A DNA stretch of 64,000 nt from Fulvimarina sp039652615 (GTDB lineage Bacteria > Pseudomonadota > Alphaproteobacteria > Rhizobiales > Rhizobiaceae), in assembly GCF_039652615.1 (NCBI RefSeq), contig NZ_JBDJAC010000004.1, forward strand, positions 1 through 64,000, written 5' to 3'. Made by a program: the position numbers and the translations under genes. Below are positions 31,967 through 40,136 of the stretch, in pieces (the first letter of the stretch is position 1; each line of letters opens with the position of its first letter). Under the pieces are notes generated by a model. The model worked only from the letters and a program-made list of their open reading frames with translations, made no database searches and was not told the DNA's origin.

Positions 31967-32169
31967 AGCTCTATCGGTTTTTGAGCGGCCCGGACGATTC
32001 CTCGTTCTGCCACAAGGTCTCCCTGGCTCTTTCGAAGGGCTGGGAGCTTCAAGGATCGCCGACCTATGCCTTCGATCAGGCGAGCGGCACCATGCGCTGT
32101 GGTCAGGCGGTGACCAAAACAATCGAGGGCAAGGAATACGAACCGGGCATGAAACTCGGCGAGCATTAG
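31963..32169 (+). CDS. DUF1737 domain protein
   Basis: A 68-residue protein whose start overlaps the stop of the CitE gene (ATGA at 31963-31966), so the two are coupled. It shows the DUF1737 pattern: MKLYRFLSGPDDSSFCHKVS, then LALSKGWELQGSPTYAFD and a C-terminal QAVTKTIEGKEYEPG. The family is small, common in Proteobacteria and of unknown role. Confidence 0.85.
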   Translation: MKLYRFLSGPDDSSFCHKVSLALSKGWELQGSPTYAFDQASGTMRCGQAVTKTIEGKEYEPGMKLGEH

Positions 32170-32220
32170 TCTGGCCGTGGTGCCGGTCATATCCCGCCTC
32201 GCCAGCCCGGAGCGCTTCGC

Positions 32221-32937
32221 TTGAGGCGCGGCGCACCCGGTTTTCGAAGGGTCCTGAAGGGGATCGGCGTTTTTGTCGTGGCTGTCGTGATCGCGCTGAC
32301 GCTTGGCGTGGTGATCCCGCGCGGCGGTGCGGGGCAAACCGGAAACGCAGCGCCCGACCGCGAAATCCTCATTCTCGCCAACGCCATCCATACCGATCTT
32401 GCCCTGCCTCTGGATGAGGCGACGCGAAACGCGTTCGGCTTCGTTGAAACGGCGGGACTGCCCATCGGGCGTCCCGACGCCCGGTGGCTTCTCATCGGCT
32501 GGGGCGGCGAGCAGTTCTACGTCAACACGCCCAACTGGAGCGATCTTGAAGTCCTGCCGGTGGTCCAGTCGATCCTCGGTGACCGCTCGGTGCTGCGCGT
32601 CGGCCTGATGGGCCCGATCGAACCGGACGCTGCCTTTGGACGGACCGTCTCGCTGACCGACACCCAGTATCGCAACCTGATCGATGCCATCGTGAAAAGC
32701 TTCCAGACGGACGCCGCAGGGCAGAAATCCGCGCTCGCAGTTCCCGGCTATGGTGCTTTCGATCGCTTTTATCCTTCGAAAGGTCGATTTCAGGTGCTTT
32801 TCGGTTGCAACACCTGGACGGGCGAAATGCTGCGCAAGGCGGGGCTGACCACCGGTTTGTGGACGCCGCTGCCGTTTCTTCTCGATGCTTCCCTCGATCT
32901 TCACGCGCCTGTTCGCGGCGATGGAGGGAACGGGTGA
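32221..32937 (+). CDS. TIGR02117/DUF2459 family protein
   Basis: A 238-residue protein with one N-terminal hydrophobic segment (about 10-33, VLKGIGVFVVAVVIALTLGV), so probably anchored in or exported across the inner membrane. Family features are NAIHTDLALPL (about 53-63, with a conserved His), WLLIGWGGEQFYVNTP and the C-terminal FQVLFGCNTWTGEMLRKAGL. The start is TTG at 32221 with GGAG a few bases upstream. Members are often near stress or biosynthesis genes; function is unknown to me. Confidence 0.8.
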   Translation: MRRGAPGFRRVLKGIGVFVVAVVIALTLGVVIPRGGAGQTGNAAPDREILILANAIHTDLALPLDEATRNAFGFVETAGLPIGRPDARWLLIGWGGEQFYVNTPNWSDLEVLPVVQSILGDRSVLRVGLMGPIEPDAAFGRTVSLTDTQYRNLIDAIVKSFQTDAAGQKSALAVPGYGAFDRFYPSKGRFQVLFGCNTWTGEMLRKAGLTTGLWTPLPFLLDASLDLHAPVRGDGGNG

Positions 32938-32987
32938 ACACCTGGAAGCGTCTTCTCTCTTGAGACACGGAATCGAGGAGAGCCAAC

Positions 32988-33251
32988 ATGGCCAGCACCA
33001 AGCAGTTGACCGACCACAATGCGATCATGGCCTGGGCCACGGAAGGACGCGGGCGACCGGCGATCGTCGCGGAGACCGAAGGTGAGGGCGGTCCCGGCGT
33101 ACTGCGCTTCGATCACGGCCAGGACAATGACAGGCTCGAGCCTATCTCGTGGGACCGCTTCTTCGAGATCTTCGAGGCGCAAAATCTTGCCCTGCTCGTC
33201 GATGATTCCGGCGACAACAAGCAGTTCAACAAGCTCGTCAGTCGGGACTGA
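32988..33251 (+). CDS. Small conserved acidic protein
   Basis: An 87-residue acidic protein (MASTKQLTDHNAIMAWATEG). It resembles short rhizobial proteins with the pattern TDH..I..WA...GRPA, a central LRFDH, then LEPISWDRFFEIFEAQNLALL and a C-terminal FNKLVSRD. Relatives are sometimes mislabelled as glucan branching enzyme. GAGAG precedes the ATG. No membrane segment is present. Function is unknown; gain on stress has been reported for some small proteins of this kind, but nothing here shows it. Confidence 0.72.
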   Translation: MASTKQLTDHNAIMAWATEGRGRPAIVAETEGEGGPGVLRFDHGQDNDRLEPISWDRFFEIFEAQNLALLVDDSGDNKQFNKLVSRD

Positions 33252-33368
33252 CCGGGCCTGATCGAGAGCGACCGGGTGTTGACCGCTCCGGCCCGTTGAT
33301 GTGCAGAGTGTAATGATATAACATCGATGATGTCGCGATGGCCGCGACCATCGCGAAAAGGGCGTAAC

Positions 33369-33854
33369 ATGCTGACGGGTTCTGTCCTGAGTTTTCTGGT
33401 CTTCTTCGCGATCGTTTTCGTCGTCGCCATGAGCGGCGCGGTCTTCAAGCCGGGCCCCTGGTACGAGAAGCTTGAAAAGCCGTCCTGGACGCCGCCAAAC
33501 TGGGCGTTTCCCGCCGTCTGGACGATTCTCTATCTTTTCATCGCGATTGCGGGATGGCTGGTCTACGAGGATGTGGGACTGGTTGCGGTGCCCTTCGCGA
33601 TTTACGGCGCGCAACTCGTCCTCAACGCCGGTTGGTCGGCGTTCTTCTTCGGTATGCGGCGTGCCGATCTCGCCTTCGCCGATGTCGTCGGGCTGTGGTT
33701 ACTGGTCGCCGCGAACATCTCGGTTTTCCTGCCGATCAATCTCTGGGCCGGTCTCCTGCTCGTCCCCTATCTCGCCTGGGTGACGGCGGCGGCATGCCTC
33801 AATTATTCGGTCTGGCAGCGCAATCCGCAGGTGTTTTCCAGTCGCGCTGCCTGA
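33369..33854 (+). CDS. TspO/MBR-family membrane protein
   Basis: A 161-residue integral membrane protein with five transmembrane segments. The start at 33369 (MLTGSVLSFLVFFAIVF) has AAAGGG upstream. TspO signatures are visible: KPGPWYEKLEKPSWTPPNWA (about 27-46), FPAVWTILYLFIAIAGWLVY, LNAGWSAFFFGMRRADLA and a C-terminal LNYSVWQRN. TspO binds porphyrins and modulates tetrapyrrole and stress responses in Rhodobacter and relatives; the next gene on the right on this strand is heme A synthase. It is convergent with DUF2842, with only 3 bases between stops. Confidence 0.9.
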   Translation: MLTGSVLSFLVFFAIVFVVAMSGAVFKPGPWYEKLEKPSWTPPNWAFPAVWTILYLFIAIAGWLVYEDVGLVAVPFAIYGAQLVLNAGWSAFFFGMRRADLAFADVVGLWLLVAANISVFLPINLWAGLLLVPYLAWVTAAACLNYSVWQRNPQVFSSRAA

Positions 33855-33857
33855 CCC

Positions 33858-34073
33858 TCAACGCTTCTCGCGCGGCGGCGATTCCATCCATTTGATGACC
33901 AGCATCGCCGGCAGAACCCAGAGGAAGCCGGTCAGGAAGAAATAGACGAGGTGCACCCAGCCGCTCGACTCGGCGAACAACGCCACGGCGATGGTTGTCG
34001 CAAACAGAGCGTAGACGATCACCAAAACAATGATGATGATCGTCCCGATGAATTTCTTGAGACGAACCGGCAT
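33858..34073 (-). CDS. DUF2842 domain membrane protein
   Basis: A 71-residue protein with two hydrophobic segments (about 10-30, TIIIIVLVIVYALFATTIAV, and 40-62), ending in MESPPREKR. The pattern MPVRLKKFIGT...SGWVHLVYFFLTGFLWVLPAM is that of DUF2842, a small alphaproteobacterial family often near heme A synthase, as here (divergent, 217 bases). Its role is unknown, but the neighbourhood suggests a link to respiratory assembly. Confidence 0.82.
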   Translation of the reverse strand: MPVRLKKFIGTIIIIVLVIVYALFATTIAVALFAESSGWVHLVYFFLTGFLWVLPAMLVIKWMESPPREKR

Positions 34074-34290
34074 GTCGCTCCTTCATTGGCTTTCGCGGGC
34101 CGTTCGCCATAGGTCTGAACCAGCCCGCCCTGTGCCCTTAATGGCCCCCAAACGTCTCGATTTCCAGCCATTTTCCGTGTGACCGATCGAATCGCTCCGG
34201 TCTGGACGCCGTGACCGGACACTCCGGCCGAGACGACTGCGACGCTGATGCGGCTTGTTTCCGGCCACAATCGGATGCAAACGACGGCGC

Positions 34291-35388
34291 ATGAGCACAG
34301 TTACTTTCGAGCAGGCCAATCCACTGGCCGCATCCTCCAACGAGCGCAACCGCTTTTGGGTGCGTCTCTGGCTTCTCGTCGTCGTCGCGTTCGTCTTCGC
34401 GATCGTCACGGTCGGTGGCGCGACACGGCTGACCGAGTCCGGTCTTTCCATCACCGAATGGAAGCCGATCCACGGGGTCATTCCGCCGCTCTCGGTCGCG
34501 GAATGGGAGGAAGAGTTCACGCTCTACAAGCGCATTCCCCAATATCAGCAGATGAACCAGGGCATGAGCCTGTCGGAGTTCAAGACGATCTTCTGGTGGG
34601 AATGGGCCCATCGCCTGCTCGCACGGCTGATCGGTCTCGTCTTCGCGATCCCGCTCATCTTTTTCTGGGCGACCGGCCGGCTTGAGCCGTTCCTGAAACC
34701 GCGCTTGTGCGGCATTCTGGCGTTGGGAGCCATACAGGGGGGTATCGGCTGGTGGATGGTCGCCTCGGGCCTCGTCGACCGGACGGATGTCAGCCAGTAC
34801 CGTCTGGCGACGCATCTTACCATCGCCTCGCTCATTCTCGCCTCGTCGCTCTGGGTCGCGGAGGGTCTCAAGCGGCGTGATCGGGTGCCACCGCCGACAC
34901 GTGGCTCGCTTCTTGTCGGGTTAGGCCTCGTCGCGCTGGTCGTTCTCCAGATCTATCTCGGCGGCCTCGTTGCGGGCCTTAATGCGGGTTTCATCTACAA
35001 CACCTGGCCGTTGATGGATGGATCGCTGATCCCGGCAAACCTGTTCGCTCTCAAGCCGGCCTGGCTCAGCCTGTTCGAGGATCACCTGACGGTCCAGTTC
35101 GTCCACCGGATGACGGCCTATCTGCTTTTCATCCTGACATTGATCCACGCCATCGCCGCGCAGGGGATGTCGCCCAACACCTGGCACTCGCGCACGGCCT
35201 GGATGCTGTTCGGCGCGGTCGTCGTTCAGGCCATGATCGGCATCGTGACCCTTCTCCTCGTCGTGCCGATCTCTTGGGCGTTGCTTCACCAGTTCGTCGG
35301 TTTCGCGGTTCTTGCCATCGCGATCATCCATGCGCGCGGCTTGAAAGGCGAATATCCGAGACCGGCGGCCGCAGCCGCCGCCTCGTGA
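34291..35388 (+). CDS. ctaA: Heme A synthase (CtaA/COX15 type)
   Basis: Inner-membrane enzyme that oxidises the methyl group of heme O to heme A for cytochrome oxidases. It has 365 residues from the start at 34291 (MSTVTFEQANPLAASSNER), with about eight transmembrane segments. Type-2 (COX15) features are FAIVTVGGATRLTESGLSIT, the His-containing EWAHRLLARLIGLVF, QGGIGWWMVASGL, a His-rich ATHLTIAS, LVAGLNAGFIYNTWPLM and FVHRMTAYLL. The presence of heme A synthase implies that an aa3-type or other heme-A oxidase exists elsewhere, since the Cyo oxidase here is usually of the bo3 type. Confidence 0.92.
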   Translation: MSTVTFEQANPLAASSNERNRFWVRLWLLVVVAFVFAIVTVGGATRLTESGLSITEWKPIHGVIPPLSVAEWEEEFTLYKRIPQYQQMNQGMSLSEFKTIFWWEWAHRLLARLIGLVFAIPLIFFWATGRLEPFLKPRLCGILALGAIQGGIGWWMVASGLVDRTDVSQYRLATHLTIASLILASSLWVAEGLKRRDRVPPPTRGSLLVGLGLVALVVLQIYLGGLVAGLNAGFIYNTWPLMDGSLIPANLFALKPAWLSLFEDHLTVQFVHRMTAYLLFILTLIHAIAAQGMSPNTWHSRTAWMLFGAVVVQAMIGIVTLLLVVPISWALLHQFVGFAVLAIAIIHARGLKGEYPRPAAAAAAS

Positions 35389-35450
35389 GGCTTAGCCCCG
35401 CTTGATGGTGACCTGAGACCGCTTTGCCGGTTTCGGTCCGGACGTCGCCC

Positions 35451-36566
35451 TCAGCTTGCGAGCGCCGAGGGTCCGTCCACGAAGCTCTGACCCAGCGCAT
35501 CGGCGACAGCGCGGTTGGTGATCCTGCCTTTGTGCACATTGAGGCCCGCCATCAGATGCGGATCGTTTCGAAGGGCATCGAGACCATGATCGGCGAGAGC
35601 CAGACCGAAGGGTAGGGTGGCATTGTTCAGCGCATAGGCCGAAGTGACCGGAACCGCACCCGGCATATTGGCGACGCAGTAATGCACGATCCCGTCGATC
35701 TCGAAGGTCGGCTCGGCATGGGTGGTGGCGTGGGATGTCTCGAAGCAGCCGCCCTGATCGATCGCCACATCGACGAGAACCGCGCCCCGCTTCATCGAGG
35801 CGAGCATGTCGCGCGTCACGAGCTTCGGTGCCGAAGCGCCCGGGATGAGAACCGCGCCGATGACGAGATCGGCCTCGAAGACGCATTCGTCGATGGCAGT
35901 CGGTGTCGAGAAGCGCGTCATGACCCGGCCCTCGAACAGATCGTCGAGATCGCGCAGGCGCGGGATGGAGCGATCGAGAATGGTGACTTCGGCACCAAGC
36001 CCGATGGCCATCTTCGCCGCTTCCTTGCCGACGACGCCGCCGCCGATGATCGCGACCTTGGCAGGTGCAACGCCGGGCACGCCGCCCAGAAGCACGCCGC
36101 GTCCGCCGCAGGCTTTCTCCAGCGTCCGGGCGCCAGCCTGAATGGAGAGCCGGCCGGCGACCTCCGACATGGGCGCCAGCAGGGGCAGGCCCCCACGTGC
36201 GTCGGTCACCGTTTCATAGGCAACGCCCGTGACGCCGGATTCGAGCAAGCCCTTGGTCTGCGCCGGATCGGGCGCGAGGTGGAGATAGGTGTAGAGGGTC
36301 TGATCCTCGCGCAGTTGCGCCCATTCGCCGGACTGCGGCTCCTTCACCTTCACCACCATGTCGGCGCGCGAGAAGATCTCCTGCGCTGCCCCGACGATCT
36401 CGGCACCGGCCGCGACGTAGTCGGCGTCACTCGCACCGATCCCGGCGCCCGCATCGGTTTCGATCAGAACCTCATGGCCATGGGACACGTATTCGCGCGC
36501 CGCGGCCGGCGTGAGACCGACGCGATATTCGTGATTCTTGATTTCCCTGGGGCAACCGATGCGCAT
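35451..36566 (-). CDS. ald: Alanine dehydrogenase
   Basis: NAD-dependent oxidative deamination of L-alanine to pyruvate and ammonium. It has 371 residues, the usual length. Visible are MRIGCPREIKNHEYRVGLTP (substrate Arg and the start), VKVKEPQ (catalytic Lys), YTYLHLAPD (catalytic His near 96), and the Rossmann loop IIGGGVVGKEAAKMAIGLGA (about 172-191). LVDVAIDQGGCFETSHATTH is near residue 270. A divergent Lrp-family gene begins 141 bases away and is the likely regulator (AldR-like). Confidence 0.95.
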   Translation of the reverse strand: MRIGCPREIKNHEYRVGLTPAAAREYVSHGHEVLIETDAGAGIGASDADYVAAGAEIVGAAQEIFSRADMVVKVKEPQSGEWAQLREDQTLYTYLHLAPDPAQTKGLLESGVTGVAYETVTDARGGLPLLAPMSEVAGRLSIQAGARTLEKACGGRGVLLGGVPGVAPAKVAIIGGGVVGKEAAKMAIGLGAEVTILDRSIPRLRDLDDLFEGRVMTRFSTPTAIDECVFEADLVIGAVLIPGASAPKLVTRDMLASMKRGAVLVDVAIDQGGCFETSHATTHAEPTFEIDGIVHYCVANMPGAVPVTSAYALNNATLPFGLALADHGLDALRNDPHLMAGLNVHKGRITNRAVADALGQSFVDGPSALAS

Positions 36567-36707
36567 GTGGAGTTTCTCCCGGCTCTTTCGCTACAGCATC
36601 AAGTAACCGCGTTTTTTCCGCAATGTCCCACCGATTTTTCAGATCTTCAGCGAGATACGCGCAAACATCTTGCGTCATTCGAGCCGTGCTGCAAGAATCG
36701 ATCGCAT

Positions 36708-37187
36708 ATGACCTATGATCGCTTCGATATGGCCATCATGCAGGCGCTGCTGCGAGACGGGCGCTTGTCCAATCAGGCCCTCGCCGAAAAGGTGGGGCTT
36801 TCACCCTCGGCGTGCTCGCGGCGCCTGGATCGTCTGGAATCGACCGGGGCGATCGAAGGATACAGCGCGCGCCTTTCGAGCCAGATACTCGGCTTTCCCG
36901 TCACGGTCATCGTCAACATCACCCTTCTCGGTCAGAGTGAGAAGCATCTTTCCGAGTTCGAGGCCGCCGTGCGTCTTTGCCCCAATGTGCTCGTCTGCTT
37001 CATGATGTCCGGGGAGTACGACTATATCCTGCGGGTTGCGGCGCGGGATCTGGAAGATTTCGAGCGCATCCACAAGACGTCCCTGTCCTCGCTGCCTCAC
37101 GTGGCGAAGATGAATTCGTCCTTCGCCCTCAGAAAGATCGCGGACCGCGCGGCGAATCTCCCCGCCATGGGGGGCGGTATCGCCTGA
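36708..37187 (+). CDS. Lrp/AsnC-family regulator, AldR-like
   Basis: A 159-residue regulator from the start at 36708 (MTYDRFDMAIMQALLRDG). The frame is open far upstream, but that part is antisense to ald. The winged helix-turn-helix (1-60) has GRLSNQALAEKVGLSPSACSRR, and the effector-binding RAM domain follows (about 70-145) with VTVIVNITLLGQ and MMSGEYDYILRVAARDLEDF. It is divergent from ald; in other bacteria such a gene activates ald in response to alanine, which is the likely role here. Confidence 0.9.
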   Translation: MTYDRFDMAIMQALLRDGRLSNQALAEKVGLSPSACSRRLDRLESTGAIEGYSARLSSQILGFPVTVIVNITLLGQSEKHLSEFEAAVRLCPNVLVCFMMSGEYDYILRVAARDLEDFERIHKTSLSSLPHVAKMNSSFALRKIADRAANLPAMGGGIA

Positions 37188-37352
37188 TCAGATCAGAGCG
37201 GGCTACGTGGCAGGACCTGGTCGAGGGTGGGAAAAGACCCGCTTTGTGCCGGCGGCATCAAAGCGCAGCCGATTGCGAAACACCCGGTGTGGGTTTCTCA
37301 GATGCAGGCATGCGCAGTCGCCTGAGAACCCGATGACGGCCGCTTCTAATGT

Positions 37353-37394
37353 AGCCGGGCGCGAATCGATCGTGGGATCGTTTCGCGCCCGGCT
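37353..37394. repeat. Perfect 13-bp inverted repeat between convergent genes
   Basis: AGCCGGGCGCGAA (37353-37365) and TTCGCGCCCGGCT (37382-37394) are exact reverse complements around a 16-base loop. No T run flanks either side, so it is not a classical intrinsic terminator. It lies between the Lrp gene and the MHS transporter gene, which converge here, and may end both transcripts or stabilise their ends. Confidence 0.7.
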
Positions 37395-37429
37395 CACTCA
37401 ACTGTTCGTCGATCAAGACGACGGCTGGG

Positions 37430-38749
37430 CTATTCGCGGTGTTCCAGCATCTCGTTGTAGCGCAGGGCGAGAAGCGTGCAGAGGGCACCCGACAAGAGAT
37501 ATGCACCCGCCGCGATCAGACCGAGATGTTCGGTGAGATAGAGTGCGACGAAAGGCGACAGACCCGCACCGAAGAGCCATGCGAGATCGGAAACGAGAGC
37601 GGAGCCGGTATACCGGTATCTGGTGGGGAAGTTGGAGGCGACAGCGCCGGAACACTGGCCGAACGAAAGACCGAGAATGATGAAGCCGGAGATCATGTAG
37701 ACGACTTCGCCCGCCTCGCCCTGGGCCAGCATCGAGGGCGCAAAGCCGCTGAAGACCGCGATCAGAAGCGCGGTTGTTCCGAGGAGATTGCGTCGGCCGT
37801 ACTTGTCGGCAAGCATACCGGATGCCACGACCGAAAGCGCGCAAACGGCAGCGCCCACGCTTTCGATGATCAGGAAGCGGGTGACGCTCTCGCTGGTATA
37901 AAGCTCGACCCACGAGAGCGGAAACACCGTGACCATGTGGAACATGGCAAAGCTCGCAAGCGGCGCGAAGGCACCGACGATGATGACCTTGCCATAAGCC
38001 TTGACCGTTTCTCGCACGCGGGACGCCTGCAATTCACGGCGCTCGAACTGATGCACGTATTCCGGCGTCGCGACGATACGCAGCCTGCTGAAGAGCGCGA
38101 CAACGTTGATTGCGAAGGCGACGAAGAACGGGAACTGCCATCCCCAGCTCATGAATTCTTCGTCGGGCAAAAAGCCCTGGAAGAAGGCGAACAGGCCTGA
38201 GGCGACAATGAGGCCGAACGGCGCGCCCAGCTGCGGGACCATGGCCCACCAGCCTTTGTTTTTTTCTGGCGCATTCATCGCGAGAAGAGATGCAAGCCCG
38301 TCCCAGGTGCCGCCGATCGCAATTCCCTGTCCGATCCTGAAAAGCGCGAGAAGCCAGATCGAGAAGGCGCCGACCTGTTCATAGGACGGCAGGAATGCGA
38401 CCACCACGGTGGAGGAGCCGAGAAGGAAAAGCGCAATCGTAAGCTTCGTGCCCTTACCGTGACGACGGTCGATCGCCATGAAAAGCCAGGTTCCGAACGG
38501 TCTTGCCAGGAAAGCGAGACCAAAGAGCGCGAACGAATAGAGCGTGCCCGTCACCGGATCGACGAAAGGAAAGACGAGTCTCGGGAACACGAGCACAGAC
38601 GCGATGGCAAAGACGAAGAAGTCGAAGAATTCCGATGTCCGGCCGATCACGACGCCGACGGAAATATCGCTCGGATTGAGAACATGCTTTCCGTGATGGC
38701 GTTCGTGAGTCGAACCCGCGAAAGCTCCGTCTGCCACTGTATCGCTCAT
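37430..38749 (-). CDS. MFS transporter, metabolite:H+ symporter (MHS) type
   Basis: A 439-residue inner-membrane transporter with about 12 transmembrane segments. The MHS pattern is clear: SEFFDFFVFAIASVLVFPR (first segment), FLARPFGTWLFMAIDRRHGK (RPxG..GDRxGRK-type loop) and FRIGQGIAIGGTWDGLASLL. A second copy of the loop motif occurs as GMLADKYGRRN. Relatives carry dicarboxylates, shikimate, proline/betaine and similar compounds; the substrate here is not predictable. It starts 108 bases from cyoA in the opposite direction and shares its control region with the oxidase operon. Confidence 0.87.
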   Translation of the reverse strand: MSDTVADGAFAGSTHERHHGKHVLNPSDISVGVVIGRTSEFFDFFVFAIASVLVFPRLVFPFVDPVTGTLYSFALFGLAFLARPFGTWLFMAIDRRHGKGTKLTIALFLLGSSTVVVAFLPSYEQVGAFSIWLLALFRIGQGIAIGGTWDGLASLLAMNAPEKNKGWWAMVPQLGAPFGLIVASGLFAFFQGFLPDEEFMSWGWQFPFFVAFAINVVALFSRLRIVATPEYVHQFERRELQASRVRETVKAYGKVIIVGAFAPLASFAMFHMVTVFPLSWVELYTSESVTRFLIIESVGAAVCALSVVASGMLADKYGRRNLLGTTALLIAVFSGFAPSMLAQGEAGEVVYMISGFIILGLSFGQCSGAVASNFPTRYRYTGSALVSDLAWLFGAGLSPFVALYLTEHLGLIAAGAYLLSGALCTLLALRYNEMLEHRE

Positions 38750-38776
38750 CCAACATCCTCATGCTTTCGTCGCGTG

Positions 38777-38826
38777 CGAGTGACATTATCGCACTCGAAG
38801 CGGCCTTTTGTCACCGAACGTGACAA
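38777..38826. promoter_or_regulatory. Two inverted repeats in the transporter/cyoA divergent region
   Basis: CGAGTG (38777-38782) pairs with CACTCG (38792-38797), and TTGTCAC (38808-38814) pairs with GTGACAA (38820-38826) around CGAAC. Both are in the 108-base gap between the divergent transporter and cyoA genes and look like sites for dimeric regulators. The second site ends 31 bases before the cyoA start, so a bound protein could block cyo transcription. No regulator can be named from the sequence. Confidence 0.45.
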
Positions 38827-38857
38827 CCCGCCATCCCGAAAAAGCTTGAGGCGAGAC

Positions 38858-40060
38858 GTGAAACGTTCAATACCAGCATCTGTTGGCAGTCAATGGTCGG
38901 CAGCTGTCAGCAATGCCGCAGATCGCCGTCCAGATATCGCGGGTTCCCGTCTCTTGCGACTTTTTCGAATTCTCATCGTCCTGCCTCTCCTCCTCGCCCT
39001 TTCGGCGTGCGGTGACCTGGTGGTCCTCTTCCCCGAGGGTGACATTGCCGCGCGTCAGCGCGACATGCTCCTGATCTCGACGGGGCTGATGCTCCTCATC
39101 ATCATTCCGGTGATCGTGCTCACACTCTGGTTTGCCTGGAAATATCGGGCACAGAATACCGGCGAAGCCTATGCGCCCGATTGGGACCATTCGACCAAGC
39201 TGGAGTTGGCAGTCTGGGGTGCCCCGCTTCTGATCATTGTGGTACTCGGCGCCATCACCTGGGTCGGAACCCATCTCCTCGATCCCTATCGGCCGATCGA
39301 CGAGATCACGAGCAGTTCCGAGGTGAATCACGAGGCCGAACCGCTCAAGGTTCAGGTGGTCGCGCTGAACTGGAAGTGGCTTTTCATTTACCCGGAATAC
39401 AATATCGCGACCGTCAACGAGCTCGCCGCTCCGGTCAATCGGCCGATCAAGTTCGAGCTGACGGCCGAATCTGTGATGAACGCTTTTTACGTTCCCACCC
39501 TTGCCGGCATGATCTATGCGATGCCGGGCATGGAAACGCAGCTTCACGCAGTCATCAATAAAGCCGGCACGTATGAAGGCTTCGCGTCCCACTATAACGG
39601 CGCGGGCTTCTCCGGCATGCGCTTCAAGTTCCTTGGCCAGAGCGACGACGAGTTCGAGGGCTGGGTCTCCAAGGTGCGCTCGGAGAATGGGGAGCTCGAT
39701 CGCGAAAGCTATCTGAAGCTGGCCGCGCCGAGCGAATACGATCCGGTGAAATATTTCGGCGCGGTCAATCCGCATCTCTACGGCCGGATCGTCGGCATGT
39801 GCGTGCGAGAGGGCAAGCTTTGCATGCAGGAAATTCATCATATCGACGCAGGTCATGCGGAGCCGCCGGAAAACCTCAGTATCGACCAGCTCCGCCACAG
39901 CCCAGGGGCGTTCGCCGAGTTCGAGGACCGCTCTGATGTGCCTCAGGGCGCAACGGCTCCGGCCTCCGGACGAGTTCCGCATACGGATCGGAAGCTTGAG
40001 GGCGAGAGCGACGAGGGATGGAGTTCGATCGCCCCCGCACAGCTCAACTTTCGAAATTGA
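38858..40060 (+). CDS. cyoA: Cytochrome o ubiquinol oxidase subunit II
   Basis: Subunit II of a quinol oxidase, 400 residues from a GTG start at 38858 preceded by GAGGCGAG; no in-frame ATG is near. The lipoprotein signal (ILIVLPLLLALSAC) ends at the Cys, and two transmembrane segments follow (about 70-90 and 112-132). The CuA copper motif of cytochrome c oxidases is replaced by ASHYNGAGFSGMRFKFLG, which is diagnostic of quinol oxidase. Compared with E. coli CyoA (315) the C-terminus is about 80 residues longer and hydrophilic. First gene of cyoABCD-SURF1. Confidence 0.93.
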   Translation: MKRSIPASVGSQWSAAVSNAADRRPDIAGSRLLRLFRILIVLPLLLALSACGDLVVLFPEGDIAARQRDMLLISTGLMLLIIIPVIVLTLWFAWKYRAQNTGEAYAPDWDHSTKLELAVWGAPLLIIVVLGAITWVGTHLLDPYRPIDEITSSSEVNHEAEPLKVQVVALNWKWLFIYPEYNIATVNELAAPVNRPIKFELTAESVMNAFYVPTLAGMIYAMPGMETQLHAVINKAGTYEGFASHYNGAGFSGMRFKFLGQSDDEFEGWVSKVRSENGELDRESYLKLAAPSEYDPVKYFGAVNPHLYGRIVGMCVREGKLCMQEIHHIDAGHAEPPENLSIDQLRHSPGAFAEFEDRSDVPQGATAPASGRVPHTDRKLEGESDEGWSSIAPAQLNFRN

Positions 40061-40136
40061 CGCAGATGGCAGGCGTTGAGACCGCACGCGGCGGCCTCGA
40101 CGATACAGACCCTAAGCAAGACAGAGACGTTTCACG

